DNA of 64,000 bases from Antedon mediterranea. Its lineage: Eukaryota; Echinodermata; Crinoidea; Comatulida; Antedonidae. A program made the translations under genes and the position numbers. Of this stretch, positions 22,679 to 35,300 are shown piece by piece. Every line of letters starts with the position of its first letter. Within the stretch, counting starts at the first letter, position 1. The DNA lies in assembly GCF_964355755.1 (NCBI RefSeq), contig NC_092673.1, positions 35,721,648 through 35,785,647 of the forward strand. Reading direction: 5' to 3'. The notes under the pieces were generated by a model. The model searched no databases. It had not been told where the DNA came from and was given only the letters and a program-made list of their open reading frames with translations.

Positions 22679-22992
22679 TATTGGTTGTGTTTGTTGTTGG
22701 CTACTACAAATAGCCCCTGTTTGCATTTTGAACCAGTTTAATATTGTTGTTTAGTTTTCTAATTGATGTTTTTAGGGTGAGAATCCTAAAACGTTGGACT
22801 ATTGATTATAAGCAAAATAAATGCTTTATTATTAATACAACACGATAGTTGTCATATTTAAGTTGCCCGTTAGGGCAAACATCCTTATGAATGAATGTAG
22901 ACTTTTGGAAATAAAGTTGTTTTATTGAAACTAACATTTCCGTCAATTATTTGGTTTACAGTTCAAACATGTTTCCAGAGTTGGCTTTAAAC

Positions 22993-23104
22993 ATCTCAGT
23001 TTACAGCGAACGTATATGAAATAAAATAGGAAGATTAAACGAGACTTACCTGTAAGTTGAAGTTTGATCACTATTTTATGAATATGTGAGTGAGGTGTAA
23101 ACTG
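22993..23104. repeat. DIRS internal complementary region
   Basis: 22993-23028 is the reverse complement of the DIRS left end as it was before insertion (14226-14253 joined to 18398-18405). 23029-23104 is the reverse complement of the right end (23243-23320). Together they represent the joined outer ends, as in the DIRS-1 model where this region templates circle closure. With the right end it also forms a hairpin of about 78 bp. Confidence 0.92.
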
Positions 23105-23324
23105 CCCGCCTCAACCCACCCCAAGTAAAACAATTATTATTATAGAACAATGCAGGTTATCATATATATACTTATCGCTGCAAATTATTACTCTGGACAT
23201 GTTTGATTTAAAGTATGAGGGTGCGCGTGCGCGTCGGGATCTCAGTTTACACCTCACTCACATATTCATAAAATAGTGATCAAACTTCAACTTACAGGTA
23301 AGTCTCGTTTAATCTTCCTATTTT

Positions 23325-23574
23325 TAGTGATTGCACCAGTTAATTTCTGTACATTGGTTTTCACCGGATTGGAATGTTTATTTAACCCGTGTATACATAC
23401 GTTGCCTACCAAAATAATAGAGATAGACACTCACTCTAAGTTGCTCCAAGTATTTTTAGTTTCCTGTTTTTCTTTGTAGATTTCCAAATAATTGTTTGTT
23501 GTTATAATAATAATAAAATAAGATTTTATATTCCAAAAATTCCAACGTAGAGATCAAAGGCGGTCACGTGAAAT
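23325..23574. other. Right flank of the DIRS element
   Basis: AT-rich DNA without recognised features. Confidence 0.4.
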
Positions 23575-23797
23575 GTAAGAAAACAATACACTGTAAAGTT
23601 ATAGTGTAAGTGTAGAGTTTAAAGTTTCAAAGAAGTTTAAAGTGCACAGACGCATTTTATGTACACTAAACCTACGGCTTATAGTCCTTTTCCGAGAATA
23701 CTCATTCTACCAAAATAACCATGGAGAGCATCGAACCCTCGTCGATGATTAGCTACGGTTCCACGTTCTTAACCGCTCGGCCACCTAACTCAAAATG
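23575..23797 (-). mobile_element. tRNA-derived SINE, family 2, copy 2
   Basis: On the minus strand it starts GAGTTAGGTGGCCGAGCGGT and has a B box GAGGGTTCGATGC, then TTCTCGGAAAAGGACTATAA and CCGTAGGTTTAGTGTACA. The head is better kept than in the 11.7 kb copy. Confidence 0.75.
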
Positions 23798-23943
23798 TAT
23801 CCTATATTTTATATAATATTCTGAAGATACACTATAATTTATATATATACAGTATATATATTATTATTACAAATTTAAATTTAAATCGTTATAATTTTCA
23901 TAAATGTAAATCATAAGAAGAATCAAATTTGAAATTGTCAGAA

Positions 23944-24061
23944 GTGATATGTCCAAATATGGTAGTGATATGACATCATCATGCCCGGACCATATATGGG
24001 CACATCACATTTGTTTTTCATACAAAAGTAATAAGTTTGATTGTGTAGACAGAGCTTTATA
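23944..24061 (+). mobile_element. MITE family A, copy 3 (5'-truncated)
   Basis: Left arm missing. Interior ATGGTAGTGATATGACATC, right end GTGTAGACAGAGCTTTA (one base change in the TIR). Confidence 0.8.
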
Positions 24062-25140
24062 ATTGGAATTAAACAGCAGAATATTTGCTATTGACAAACA
24101 TTAACTTGTTGTTTGAACACAGAATGGGTTTGCTACGTTTAAATCGACAGAAAACAAGGCCCTGTCGAACTTAAGTTCACTGATGTTGTTGACAAGTTGG
24201 AATATAGCCATGGAAATAAAGTTGAGTTGCTACCAGACTGTAGACTCATGTTAACTCCAGTTACTAACAAAGCACAACGGATCAGCCCAACAATAATCTT
24301 GTAATAATATAAATAAAATGTTTCTTTGTTGTTGTTGACAAGTTGTACCATAGCAGTCATGATAATAAAGTTAACTGCTCAAGTTAACGCCAGGAAGTCC
24401 AACAATACCCATCCCATAACAGTAGCCTTGTAATAATAAAATAAAATAGAATATTTCTTTGTTGTTAAGTTTGAACATAGAAGTCAGGTAAATCCAACTA
24501 AACCCATCCCCTAACAATAGCCTTGTATTTAATAGATCTCGTGAATATTATGGAAGAGACAAAAAATAGTTAGATTTTAATATTACGAAAACCATAACAA
24601 TTATTTTTACTTTCTTTTGTTAAAGATTGTAAAACGCATAGTCACGGTTCATAGTTGCCAATAGAACAGTGCAACATCAGAATTAAAGGCAAAGTAGTCG
24701 GGTATTTACCCTTTTAAAATTAACCAACCTCTACAAACATTTAAAAAAGAGAACGACCGTTGAACGGTATATCGTTTACATATCCATACTCTATTTTAAT
24801 TATACAAACGTTGATAGTTAATTAAGATATTTTCTAGAAATTGAAACGTGAAATGTTTCAGTGAATACGATATTTAATATTGTTTGATGCAGCAGCAGCA
24901 ACCATGACACCTTGTGGCATACTTGTCATGTAGTAAATTAACGTACTATATCATAAAATCAATATTGAGATTTTAGTACACTATAGAATGCATTTAGAAG
25001 ATAGTTTACGAGTAAGGACTAGGAACACAGCAGTAGTCATAATGAAGCAGTTCTAGTTTCAACTATGATCTCTGCTGGAGAATATCTCGCTTCCTTTCCT
25101 CATGCACATAGGCATATTTTGTGAGGGGTACTAATAAAGC
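24062..25140. other. Intergenic with degenerate repeats
   Basis: Between about 24150 and 24540, words such as GTTGTTGACAAGTTG, CCTTGTAATAATA and TTTCTTTGTTGTT recur two or three times with drift, suggesting an old roughly 130 bp tandem duplication. The rest shows nothing I can support. Confidence 0.4.
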
Positions 25141-25218
25141 TTAAGCTCTGTCTACACTATCAAACTAGTTTGACAACATATATGGTAATGATATGCCCAA
25201 ATATGGTAGTGTTTTATG
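25141..25218 (+). mobile_element. MITE family A, copy 4 (3'-truncated)
   Basis: Left end AAGCTCTGTCTACACTATCA with the start of the interior; the right arm is absent. Confidence 0.8.
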
Positions 25219-25322
25219 ATGACAAATTAGTAATAATTATCTTCATCTTGTTAATATTTATTCATTCGTTTCATTTAATACAGCAACACAAACTACATCA
25301 TGATGTGAGTGGACAGCAATTT

Positions 25323-25597
25323 GAATCTAAAGCTTGACCCATTGGACGCGACGCAAATAATTGACCAATCACGACACGATGGATCACAACTGTCAACTCA
25401 CTTGCGCGTATTTCATTGCGTTACGTCCAATGGAGTCAAGCTTAAAGCGTGGTTCCCACTACCGACGCAACACAAGGACGTAACGCAACGCAAGTGAATT
25501 GACCAATCACAAGCGATGGCTTATTCGCTTGTCATTGGTTAAAACGCTTGCGTTGCGTTTACGTCCTTGCGTTACGTTCTAGTGGGAACCAAGCTTA
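25323..25597. mobile_element. MITE family B, two adjacent copies
   Basis: The first (25327-25444) is a divergent subtype with termini AAGCTTGACCCATTGGACGC / GTCCAATGGAGTCAAGCTTA. The second (25445-25597) is near-consensus (GCGTGGTTCCCACTACCGAC to AGTGGGAACCAAGCTTA). Abutting copies with different termini suggest insertion of one next to or inside the other. Confidence 0.82.
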
Positions 25598-25618
25598 AGA
25601 GGAAACATCAGTGCAATC

Positions 25619-25710
25619 ATCCACCATCATTAATTCATTGTCACCCTCCTACATTGGTTCAAGACCATCATTAATTCATTGTCACCCTCCTACATTGGTT
25701 CAAGACCCAT
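25619..25710 (+). repeat. 44 bp direct repeat, two copies
   Basis: CATCATTAATTCATTGTCAC followed by CCTCCTACATTGGTTCAAGACC occurs twice in tandem. Confidence 0.85.
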
Positions 25711-25944
25711 CATTGCAAATCGGTAGGCCTACCCTTCTCATATTCTGACGAGTGAGCGGTAACGAAAGTTATAAACAATGCTTAATGTTATTTCACCTAA
25801 TTTATTATGAAGGAAATTATAATGTTGGCATTTATGGCATTTATAAAACAAGCCGACAATAAGTCCCAGGAGCCCATGCGACCTGCAAAAGTTACTTCAC
25901 AATGTTCAGTGAATATACTAGGTACATTATAGGCCTACGTAGGC

Positions 25945-26081
25945 CTTGTCTACACTATCAAACTACATGTGACAAAAAAGTGTGGTAGTGATATGTTTAA
26001 ATATGGTAGTGATATGACATCATCATGTCCATGGGCACATCACATTTTTTTGTCACACAAAGTTTGATAGTGTAGGCTTTA
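25945..26081 (+). mobile_element. MITE family A, copy 5
   Basis: Both arms present (TTGTCTACACTATCAAACTA and GTTTGATAGTGTAGGCTTT). The interior has one duplicated GGTAGTGATATG word. Confidence 0.85.
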
Positions 26082-28730
26082 TGAATAATATAACTGCCTA
26101 TGTTGATCGAAGGAATCTGTTGTATCACCGTAGTCTATTGTATCATTATTTATCTGTTGTAAATCACACACCAAAAAATGAAAATGAAGAAATAACCAAC
26201 CAATTAGAAAGATTCTTGTCAACGCCTATCAAAATATTCTATCACGATTGTTTCCAATTGATATTTCGACGTTCAATAACGATTAATAATAATAATGCGA
26301 ATCATTTTAATCTAAAATAATACGGTGATGATATTATGTGTTTTCGTTTGTCACTTTTGATCGATTGATTGATTTACAATTACAAATTCAGAGCATATAG
26401 CTTACAATATGTACAAAAAACATGGAAATACAGTACATTATACAAAATATGACTGCATTCAATATTCGAGCAGAGAATCACAAGTGAAACGCTACGAAAA
26501 CCTGTATTCATAGACCATGAACCTAACCATGCGTAATACATGGGCGGCTGTATTACGAGTTTGCCTATGATACAGGCAAAATATTGCCATAATGTGTGGA
26601 GATATATAGAATTGATAATCGGGTCATTAGACAAAATTTTAAATATTCTTGTAGAGGGCTGAGCTACATGCTGAATTGTGCCTATGACCAAAAAAAGCAT
26701 TTTGAAATAAAAATATTTCAAATTTCAGATTAAAGCAAATTAAATGATAGACGGAGGCGGAGAGATGATTTACAATTGGTTTTCTTAATCTTCGACATTT
26801 ACGTTTGGTATGTGATTTTGTTGTGATGATGGTGTAGGTTACAATATTAATTGGGTGTTCCTGTCGTATCAATTTTTTAATTACATTCTTGTATGTCTTT
26901 GACATGAGCCGACTACATCTTATTTGAAATACGAATACATAGTTTTATATCATTCCCCCTGGTCCCGAACTCAATGCAATTTATCAGAAATTGTCACGCA
27001 TACGTACAACGTGACCGTTTTTTGTGCAACAAACCGTATCACACAAACCGCGTATCACGCAAACCGCGTATCACGCAAACCGCATAGTCGATTACTTTTT
27101 ACGAGAAACGCGTATTAGCGTCAATTAGTAGACCTACAAAATCACCAGTCATCGGGATTGCAAAGTGTTGTTTTCTTAAAGAAAGACAAATAATACCCTT
27201 AAATTAACAGTGTCTATTTACTTATTTGAATTTCACACTAAATTACCTTGATCAAAGACCACAAGGATACGTACCACGAAAGAAGTGGCTAAACCTAAGT
27301 GACGTTACGGGTACAGGCCTATATGGTCACAGTAGTGTCATTTACACAATTCAAAATGAAAACACATAGGCCTAACCTTAAGGAATAGTTCGTTATCATC
27401 TTTATAAATCATATTACATTAATATCAGCAAGCAGGTTACGTAGGCCTAAGCAAAATCTACAACATTTGCACATTGAGAACCAAAGACCTACTAACCATG
27501 GCCCTGGGATAGACAGACAGACAGATAGATACAGTAAGTCAATTTCTATCCTAACCAACCGAAAGATGTTTCTAAAATAATATTAATAAAGATAATTACC
27601 TGTTCATTAAGTACGTCCTTCAATCGACAGGACATAGTCCAAGTCTACGTACCTATCGACGTATTTTGTAGGTAGGCTGTTTATGACCGTGGTTCAAATG
27701 AATCAGATCGCAGCGGATACTGATCGATTGTTGATCTTTGTAAAAAGCAGCAATCCTCAAAAGAGCAAAGCGAATCAATGGGAAAGAAAAGAACAAACTA
27801 TATCACGTGAAAACAAACAAAACAAAACAGTAACGCCCTCACGGACCGGCGCCGCATTTGTGAATCTTTTGCGAACTGCTGCTGGTCTGCTCTGCATGCG
27901 GCTCAAGATCGGTAATGACGTAATCGAAAGAAGAGGAGAAATAAATGGAGTACATCATTAGTACGGTGCAATCATTTGATATATAAAAGGGAATACCTTT
28001 ACAAAATACAACAAAATTGATAAGATAGACCAATTAACCATGATAAATTCATCTGGTTTGAAGTATAATTAACCAAACGTCACTAAAAGTATTTATACCA
28101 ATTGTTTATGTTTTTGTTTTTTTTGTTCAACAAAAAAAGTAATAATTTTCCAGTTTGATTGCATTCTATGTCTATAACAATATACGATAGTAAAATTACG
28201 GAAAAAATGAATAATAACATTAATTGGTATAAAACATAGACAAATTCAATCTAGCAGTATCGGAATGCCACTGTCAAAAACGAGTATATTTACATATAAA
28301 TACAGCACTACTATCATATTATTATGTACACGTGAATTCCTGGCCCCGAACATCTTAATATCAGTTACGGCAAACCTTCGGTGAAGTACTTGCTCACACC
28401 GTGTTAGATAATTCCACACTTTATAAAATAGTAATTACGGAAGTTAATGATCATATTAATGACCTATCCAAATCAGTCAGACAGCTGTTCATACAATGTT
28501 TATCTGCCAATGTCATTAGCGAATGAAATGATCATGAATGATAATGATTTTCTGCTTAAATGTTCTTTGCTTCGAATTTTTATACCATTTTAACTAGAGA
28601 TAATGGTTGTAATATTCTTTTACATAATATTGTTATTAATATTGATTGATCAATCAATCAATCGAACAAATGTGTACAGCCCAACACAGACAACGACGTC
28701 TGCCAACGACTCTTCTTCGGGAGAAAATTA
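26082..28730. other. Gene-poor stretch
   Basis: I see no supported gene. The edge near 26360-26380 ends in GATTGATTGATT on the minus-strand 3' side, and two overlapping minus-strand frames follow (26380-26905). This could be a LINE 3' remnant, but I see no RT motif. A short (GACA/GATA)n tract lies at 27507-27535. CACGCAAACCGCGTAT words repeat at about 27040-27085. Confidence 0.35.
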
Positions 28731-28780
28731 AACATGTTTAAAGTTCCGAACCTAAAAACTACGCCCGACGCTGTCGCAAG

Positions 28781-28930
28781 ATGGCTAGTCTCGTCGGGAT
28801 TCAACTCAGACAGGACCGACGAGTTAAGACGTTCCGTCGGACCTCGTCGTACGACGCTGTCTGGGTTGGCCTTTATGATAATGACGATGAAGAAGAATGT
28901 GACGACAATGATGATAATGACGACCCATGA
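28781..28930 (+). other. Unassigned 49-codon acidic-tailed frame
   Basis: Starts MASLVGIQLRQ, has a basic middle (RRVKTFRRTSSY) and ends in an Asp/Asn/Glu run (LYDNDDEEECDDNDDNDDP) before TGA. The surrounding 150 bp is richer in CG dinucleotides than its neighbours. It could be a last exon, a small ORF or chance. I recognise no family. Confidence 0.22.
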
Positions 28931-31295
28931 TTTGAAGGAAGTACCGGTAATGGATAATTCGTAATGATTATGACGTATAAAGACATGATTTGAGGAATAT
29001 AACGCGATGATTCTGAAACATAAAAGGCAACAAAGACAATTACTATTGTCATTATTAATACATTAATTACTGGTATTATTTAATTGTTGTTGGCCAGTCT
29101 ACAGATTATTTTAGTATTTATCACTTGTTTTCGACCGTTTCCAATTTCCAGTGAATTAGTATTTTAAGGACAATGACATCATATAACACAATACATTAAC
29201 AAATGACAATGATTACTAGTAGGCCTAATGTACAAGTTGTTTTTGTGATAATATAAAAGTCATTTATTTAGAAATTGTCAAAAACAACTTAGTTGAAAGA
29301 GAAATGAAATGATCAGGTCTACATAGTTTGAAACAGATTCTAATATATTCAGACAGACAACACAGCAACTTCGTTCCGTCATCGCTATTACCGGTAAACT
29401 AAGTATTAACTTGAGCATCGTCTTAGCAGATCATTTGAAAAGTGTAGTAAAATCTATTTATATCGTTAGCAAAGCTATTACTATGGAACGCCAATAAACT
29501 TTTAATGAGCATGGTGCTGTTAGGAAAGTGAAATAAAGTCAATTTACTCGTTGACGCCCCATACCTCTATACAACCATTATCAATGTTTATATTAAATCG
29601 ATGTGAAAACCAATAAATTTAACACAACAAATTATTTTATGTCGTAAATATTTGACCGTGGGCAGTAATGGCGTGTATCAAAGGTCACGAGGTATATTGA
29701 CCATTTCATGATAATAATTGTAATAAATTACTTGATTTCATAAAAAAATATTTAAAAAAAAAGTAAAATAAGATAAAAGTGTAAGGCAATGTGGTTTAGG
29801 TCTACGTAAAAATAAATATTTACCATGCACGGCTGTTGAGAGCGGTTAAGAACAGACGAGCCAAAGAAGCTTCTATATATAAATTTACGTAAGGGCAAAA
29901 TTCGGTAAATCGCGCCTTACTTCTATAATTTTTACTCGATGGTATATAAAGTTGGTTCGTACTTTCGGTACTGATTTTAACCACCTGATGTAACCCTGTT
30001 TACTAATTAAATTAAGTTAGATAATAAGTTATTGACGGTTAAAACGAATTTAGGTTCCAAGATTTGCCCCAAATAGGGGTGTTTTCCGACCGTGGTATAC
30101 ACTGTATAATGGATGTCCGTCTTGAAAAATACCCGCCACAAAAATGCGAGGAGGCTTCGCATTTTCCTATCTCCTCCTACGATAATTGTTTTTAATAGCT
30201 GAAAACCGGTTGAACAGCTAGAGTACACCATCATAATGTTGAAGACAGGCCGATTTTCTTTAAAAAATACTATTTTGATAGATTTAATATACGATTATAC
30301 AAATCTATTGATTTGCGATGAATGGAACATCCCAATCTCTCAGTCTGCCAGAGTTTGGTTTAACACAAGTACTGTAGGTAAATTTATGAGCCCTTGGTTT
30401 AACACATACGGTAGGTAAATATATGGGCCCTTTGAGAATAAACTTGCGAGATTGTGGATAGGCTCTACTGTTAGATATATAAACACATTATTATATACAA
30501 ATAAACTTTATACTGACAGTTCTTTCTCAACGTTTGTATTAATTAATAATTACCAAATATAAACGTCGTAGTGGTGTATCGTGACATGGTACTTTAATAT
30601 TTCAATCGATTATGACAGTGACAGTTTTAACTAAACTAAATAAAGAATGTTCTCTAATATAATTAGGAATCTCTTGCCATACACGGGGAAAATAAGTGTA
30701 CAATGAATATTTAAAAGAAATAAATAAATAAATAAAATAAAAAAAGTATTAAATCGCAAATGTTTTACTGTATTTAGAGGTATATTATTTATAGGCCTAT
30801 AAAACATGAAAAAAATATTTCGTTACTGAGTGGATAAAGAATATATTTAAAAATTGTTCCTCTTTGTACCTATCCGCTTTCCCATCCCTCAACCCTAATG
30901 TTACATACAAAACACAAATTGGGTTTCTTTAAATGAGTCCAAATCAAAAACTTGGACTCATTTTGTGATAAGTTTCTCCTTCGGAAGTAATTCCCAGGGT
31001 GCTAATTTTAGTTGACTACATAAATCATCGTGTCTATTTATTTGTTTCTGTAAACGACAATGTATAGGCCTATAGTCCTGCGGTACGTACATTTGAAATC
31101 GCCAGTTTTGTTACGCTGAAATTACTGTGTATTCGAGAACCATCTGTGGGCACGACCTAGATGGTACGCGAGCGAAGCGAGCGTACCATTTAGTTAAATA
31201 TAATTATTAATATAAAATAAAACGATCTCTGATGTGGAGGTGGGGTAGGTGGTGAAAACTAAAAATTTCAGACGAGGAGAGCTTACCGGACATCT
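28931..31295. other. Gene-poor stretch with two small hairpins
   Basis: AT-rich, no supported exon. A 12 bp-arm inverted repeat lies at 30931-30963 (AAATGAGTCCAA / TTGGACTCATTT), and a 9 bp-arm one at 31162-31190 (ATGGTACGC / GCGTACCAT) around GAGCGAAGCGA. Confidence 0.4.
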
Positions 31296-31569
31296 CTTTT
31301 TATTTGGTTATTTATTTTCATTTCATAGGCATCCAACAGCGGGCACAAACTCGCCAATTATAGGATGGCTAAACTATTTTATAATTTATCGTGCTTATAA
31401 ACGAAGTCTCATTTGGGTTGTGTTTATGAACATTTAAAGTTATCTGGATATGCCAGAGGTCTCTCCTGACAAGGCTAAATAGTGGAGTTGAAAGAGTCGT
31501 GACCCTGGCACTTGAACCACGGACCTTGGGATTGGAAGGCAAGCATGTTAACCACCAAGCTACATCTGT
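31296..31569 (-). mobile_element. tRNA-derived SINE, family 1, copy 2
   Basis: Minus strand: CAGATGTAGCTTGGTGGTTA head, B box GTGGTTCAAGTGCC (degraded), body AATGAGACTTCG, GGCGAGTTTGTGCCC, and a T/A-rich tail. Confidence 0.72.
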
Positions 31570-32359
31570 GTTGACATTAGCATGGACATAACGGCTGGTA
31601 GTACATACACTGATGTCTAAAAATCAATAAAATTTACTTTTTTTGGCAAATATTCTACAAGACATTAACAAGTCATTGGTTTTTACTTGGATTTTGATTG
31701 ATGGTGACATTTATCCTTAGAATGGGTACTTTAAAATGACCATGTTTAGTGGGTTTAGCAAAGGGATTTGATAGATGGATTAGAGGATTAATTTATTACG
31801 ATAAATCCAACGATAATTGTAATATGAATTTACTGTGAAAAATGCAGTTCATTGAACGGATTTTCAAACTAGTACTTTTTAAGTACTTTCATTTCCTAAA
31901 GTAAAGGTTGATGACCGCAATGTTAAGGTTGATGACCGCAATGTTGAAATTTAGTTTTTACGTTTATTTTCTAAAAGCTCTATTACACATTTTATTGTGC
32001 AATAAATAGCAACAATTGGTTTATAACATTATTTTAAATTATGATTTATTTCTCCATTATATAAATTATTATACACGTTATTTGATTTGTTAAACTCTTT
32101 TATTGCTGTGTGAGAATGGCAGCTGTCATGGTTATGTGCATATTATTTCTCTTTTATATTGTTAACAGTGTTTAAAATGTTCTTTTATAAGTAAACCAAA
32201 ATGAAAACAATTTATTTAAAAAATGAATACAAAATAAATATTTTAGAGTATTGAATTATATATTATATTATACCATCATCTTCATTGTATAGTATTCAAA
32301 ATATCAGTACACCAATCTTTTTTCCATAATTCGATTTTTGCAACAAAAAAATGTTTACA
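31570..32359. other. 3' flank of the FAHD2-like gene
   Basis: AT-rich. Includes a short direct repeat AAGGTTGATGACCGCAATGT (twice, about 31904-31943). Probably contains the untranslated 3' end of the gene on the minus strand. Confidence 0.4.
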
Positions 32360-35300
32360 TTAAACAACTTTATTTGTGATTGTACCAATTTCATCAATTT
32401 CACATTCAACAACATCTCCTCTCTGAAAAATATGAACAAAAATCAAAATAAATTCTAAACAGTTTATAATTGAAATTGATTCAGAATTTGTTATTTATAA
32501 CCCAAGTCGATAATTTATTTCTCGCTTTCCTGAACCAATCAGATTCTCATTTTTAAAATCAACACAAAACATTAGTACATAACAGTATATGACTAATAAT
32601 ACATGCACAGAGATAATTATGAATCAAGTAATTAAAGAGTACTTACCTTGAGAAATATCGGGTTTGGTTTCCTGAAAACGCCAACTCCAGGTGGTGTGCC
32701 TGTTAAAATCAAATCACCTGCCTGTAATGTCATAAACCTGCCACATAACAAAAATACATATAAGAATACTCAAAAAAACATTTTTTTTTTCAAAATACAT
32801 AAAATAGAGTATAAGGGACAAATTCATAACATATGTCCTCTTAATAACCCCTGCGTAGGGTTTGGGACGATAAAGCATATATTTACTCTATTTGTTTCTG
32901 TCTATCTGAATTTACATGGCCATCTGATTATTATCTTTAAAGCCACGTTCCTTACGTTTTTTTCGATCTAATTTAAGGTCACAAACTGCATTTTAAGTAA
33001 AATTAAATACTATGGGCCTATTGCGATTATTTTATGTCGTCAATAAACGGTAAAAATGTGAAATATAAGTCGATTTTAATAATTTAAGCGCTGTAAATAC
33101 TAGCATGCATTGTGCTTGGATTGATATTTTTGTTTTTCTTCTGTGATTCACCCACTTTTGATTGTGAAGGCCAAAAATGGAAGAATCATAACTTTTCAGC
33201 AAAAATACCTGGTTTTGGCAAAAACAGAAAGATGACATCAAAGCAAACATACTTAATTACTGAGTTACAATACATCGTCCATAATTCATCCTTCAACCTT
33301 CACTTTGACAAAACACATGTAGGACGTAATTAAGATGGGTTATGTCATAACTTATATTTAAATTTCATCCTTGGATAAACATGTAAATGTAAACATCCTA
33401 ATGTCATTACATCAACACTCTTGGGCAACATTATCCTTCTTTCAAAAACCACTGTATAAATAAATTAACATTCTTATGGTACAGTGCTGAGTAACATGAC
33501 AGTCTCTCTCTTAATGCTAATTAAGCCTACTCAACAGGAAAATTCTGTAATTGCAATATTTAGTTCAATGAAATATTTCATGTGAGTTACTTTGAAGATT
33601 AATGCAAACATTAACTCGGAAAGGATTGTATTGGCTTACAATACTTTAATGGCAATACCATTTCAACTTTTTAGTGAAGATATAGTAAGAAAGCAATCCC
33701 AGCATACATTTAGCCATATTATGAGTTTGCCTTTCTGACTAAAGATTTAAAAACAAATTGTTTACTAAAGTGGAAAATCTACAGATGATCATAATCTGAA
33801 TAAATTTGTAAGAACCACATGTAACTTTTGTCCTCACAGCAGCAGTTGCACTGCTGATGATAAAGGTTTTAATAATGATGAAGACTTTACTATATTGATG
33901 ATGATGATGACAAACACAATGATAATATATACTGAGGTCATGGTATAGGAATCAGGAATTTGTTGTCAGGTGGGGAAGTTCCGTTTCTGATTCTTTCACT
34001 GTTCGTAATGAGGTTCGCCAGGGAGGCGTTATGTCCCCTCTACTTTACAATGTGTACACTGATCCGTTAACTGTTGAACTGACTAAGACAAAAGAAGGTT
34101 GTGAAATTAACAGTCTTAAACTGAATTGCCTAAGCTTTGCTAATGACTTGGTCCTTTTGGCTCCGTCAGTGACTGGCTTACAAAGCCTAATTGGTCTCTG
34201 TGAAGGTTTTGCTAGTGACCATGATATTACTTTTAATGAAACCAAATCCAAATGCTTGCTATTTTGCCCGAAAGTCCGCAACCTCAAAGGTGTTCCACAT
34301 ATTACCTTAAATGGGGCACCTCTAATCGTTGATAATTCAATAACCTATCTTGGTCATGTGATCAGTAATAACCTGAGTGATGAAAGTGACATCAAACGTC
34401 AATATCGATCTATTTGCATTAGGGCCAACTCTCTAAATAGAAAGTTTGGAAAATGTTCTACTAAGACTAAACGTTATCTATTTAAGAGTTACTGTGTAAG
34501 TCAGCATGTACTGTTCAACCTTATGGTGTAGATATAATAAGAGCACTCTGAGATCACTGAAAGTATGTTATAACAATGCCTTACGTTTGCTGCTGAAGCA
34601 GCCTAGACATTGTAGTGCAAGCATGATGTTTGTCATAAATGACGTCCCATCCTTTGATGAGTTCATTAGAAAATCTGTTTTTAGTTTTAAAAATCGTGTG
34701 AACGCAAGTAGTAATTCCTTGATCATGGCCATTAATCGCTACGTTCTTAATGTGTCAAGAATGCACATACAATGGAATGCTTTGTTGCATTGACTTAATA
34801 TATTTACATATCTTTGTTTTTGTTCTACAGTATGAGCTGTTAGATTAAGATTTTTTTTTCTCTCTTTTGCTATGGATATAATATTATGTCACCATGATAT
34901 TCCGAAATAAAAAGATAAATGAAATGAATGAATGAAATGATAATATGATCATTAATTTTTTTCTCAAAGTACAGAAATCTATATTAGTGGTACTGTGTGA
35001 AAAATAGACCTGCACTTATTATTTGATGGGACCTATACTTCCTCAAATCACAATCTTCATTTACTGTGCAGTATGTGTGGTGTGGTGTGGTGGTAGTACT
35101 TAGTACATTATTATGGGAACAGGGAGCCCGTTCAGACTTTACAATTTACACATGTAATGGTCATGTGCCACAATAAGGAGCAATTTGACCTTTCTAGAGT
35201 AAAAAGATGCATGACACTTGTTGGGTAAACTATTTTAGTTTACTTGTGTAAATTTGTTGTAGTCCGAACAGTTCGTCTGGTTAGTCCCAAGACTAATTAA

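Larger units (their letters stand above)
14226..23324 (+). mobile_element. DIRS-type tyrosine-recombinase retrotransposon (interrupted)
   Basis: Removing the inserted 4,141 bp element and one target copy leaves about 4.95 kb, typical of DIRS elements. The parts seen are: left outer end 14226-14253; a perfect 36 bp inverted terminal repeat (left, 14250-14253 joined to 18398-18429; right, 23215-23250); a gag-like ORF; RT-RNase H; a DIRS-type methyltransferase-like region; a tyrosine recombinase; an internal complementary region at 22993-23104; and a right outer end 23251-23324. No LTRs, and none expected. The RT-RNase H frame is shifted, so this copy is probably not autonomous. Boundaries are good to a few bases, because the two ends share a T-rich word. 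Confidence 0.9.

Noticed and set aside
26380-26905. Two overlapping minus-strand frames as a gene or LINE ORF
   Set aside because: No RT, endonuclease or zinc-knuckle motif; AT-driven composition. Kept only as a possible LINE 3' remnant.
27683-27961. 92-codon plus-strand frame
   Set aside because: Low-complexity polar translation, no domain and no splice support.
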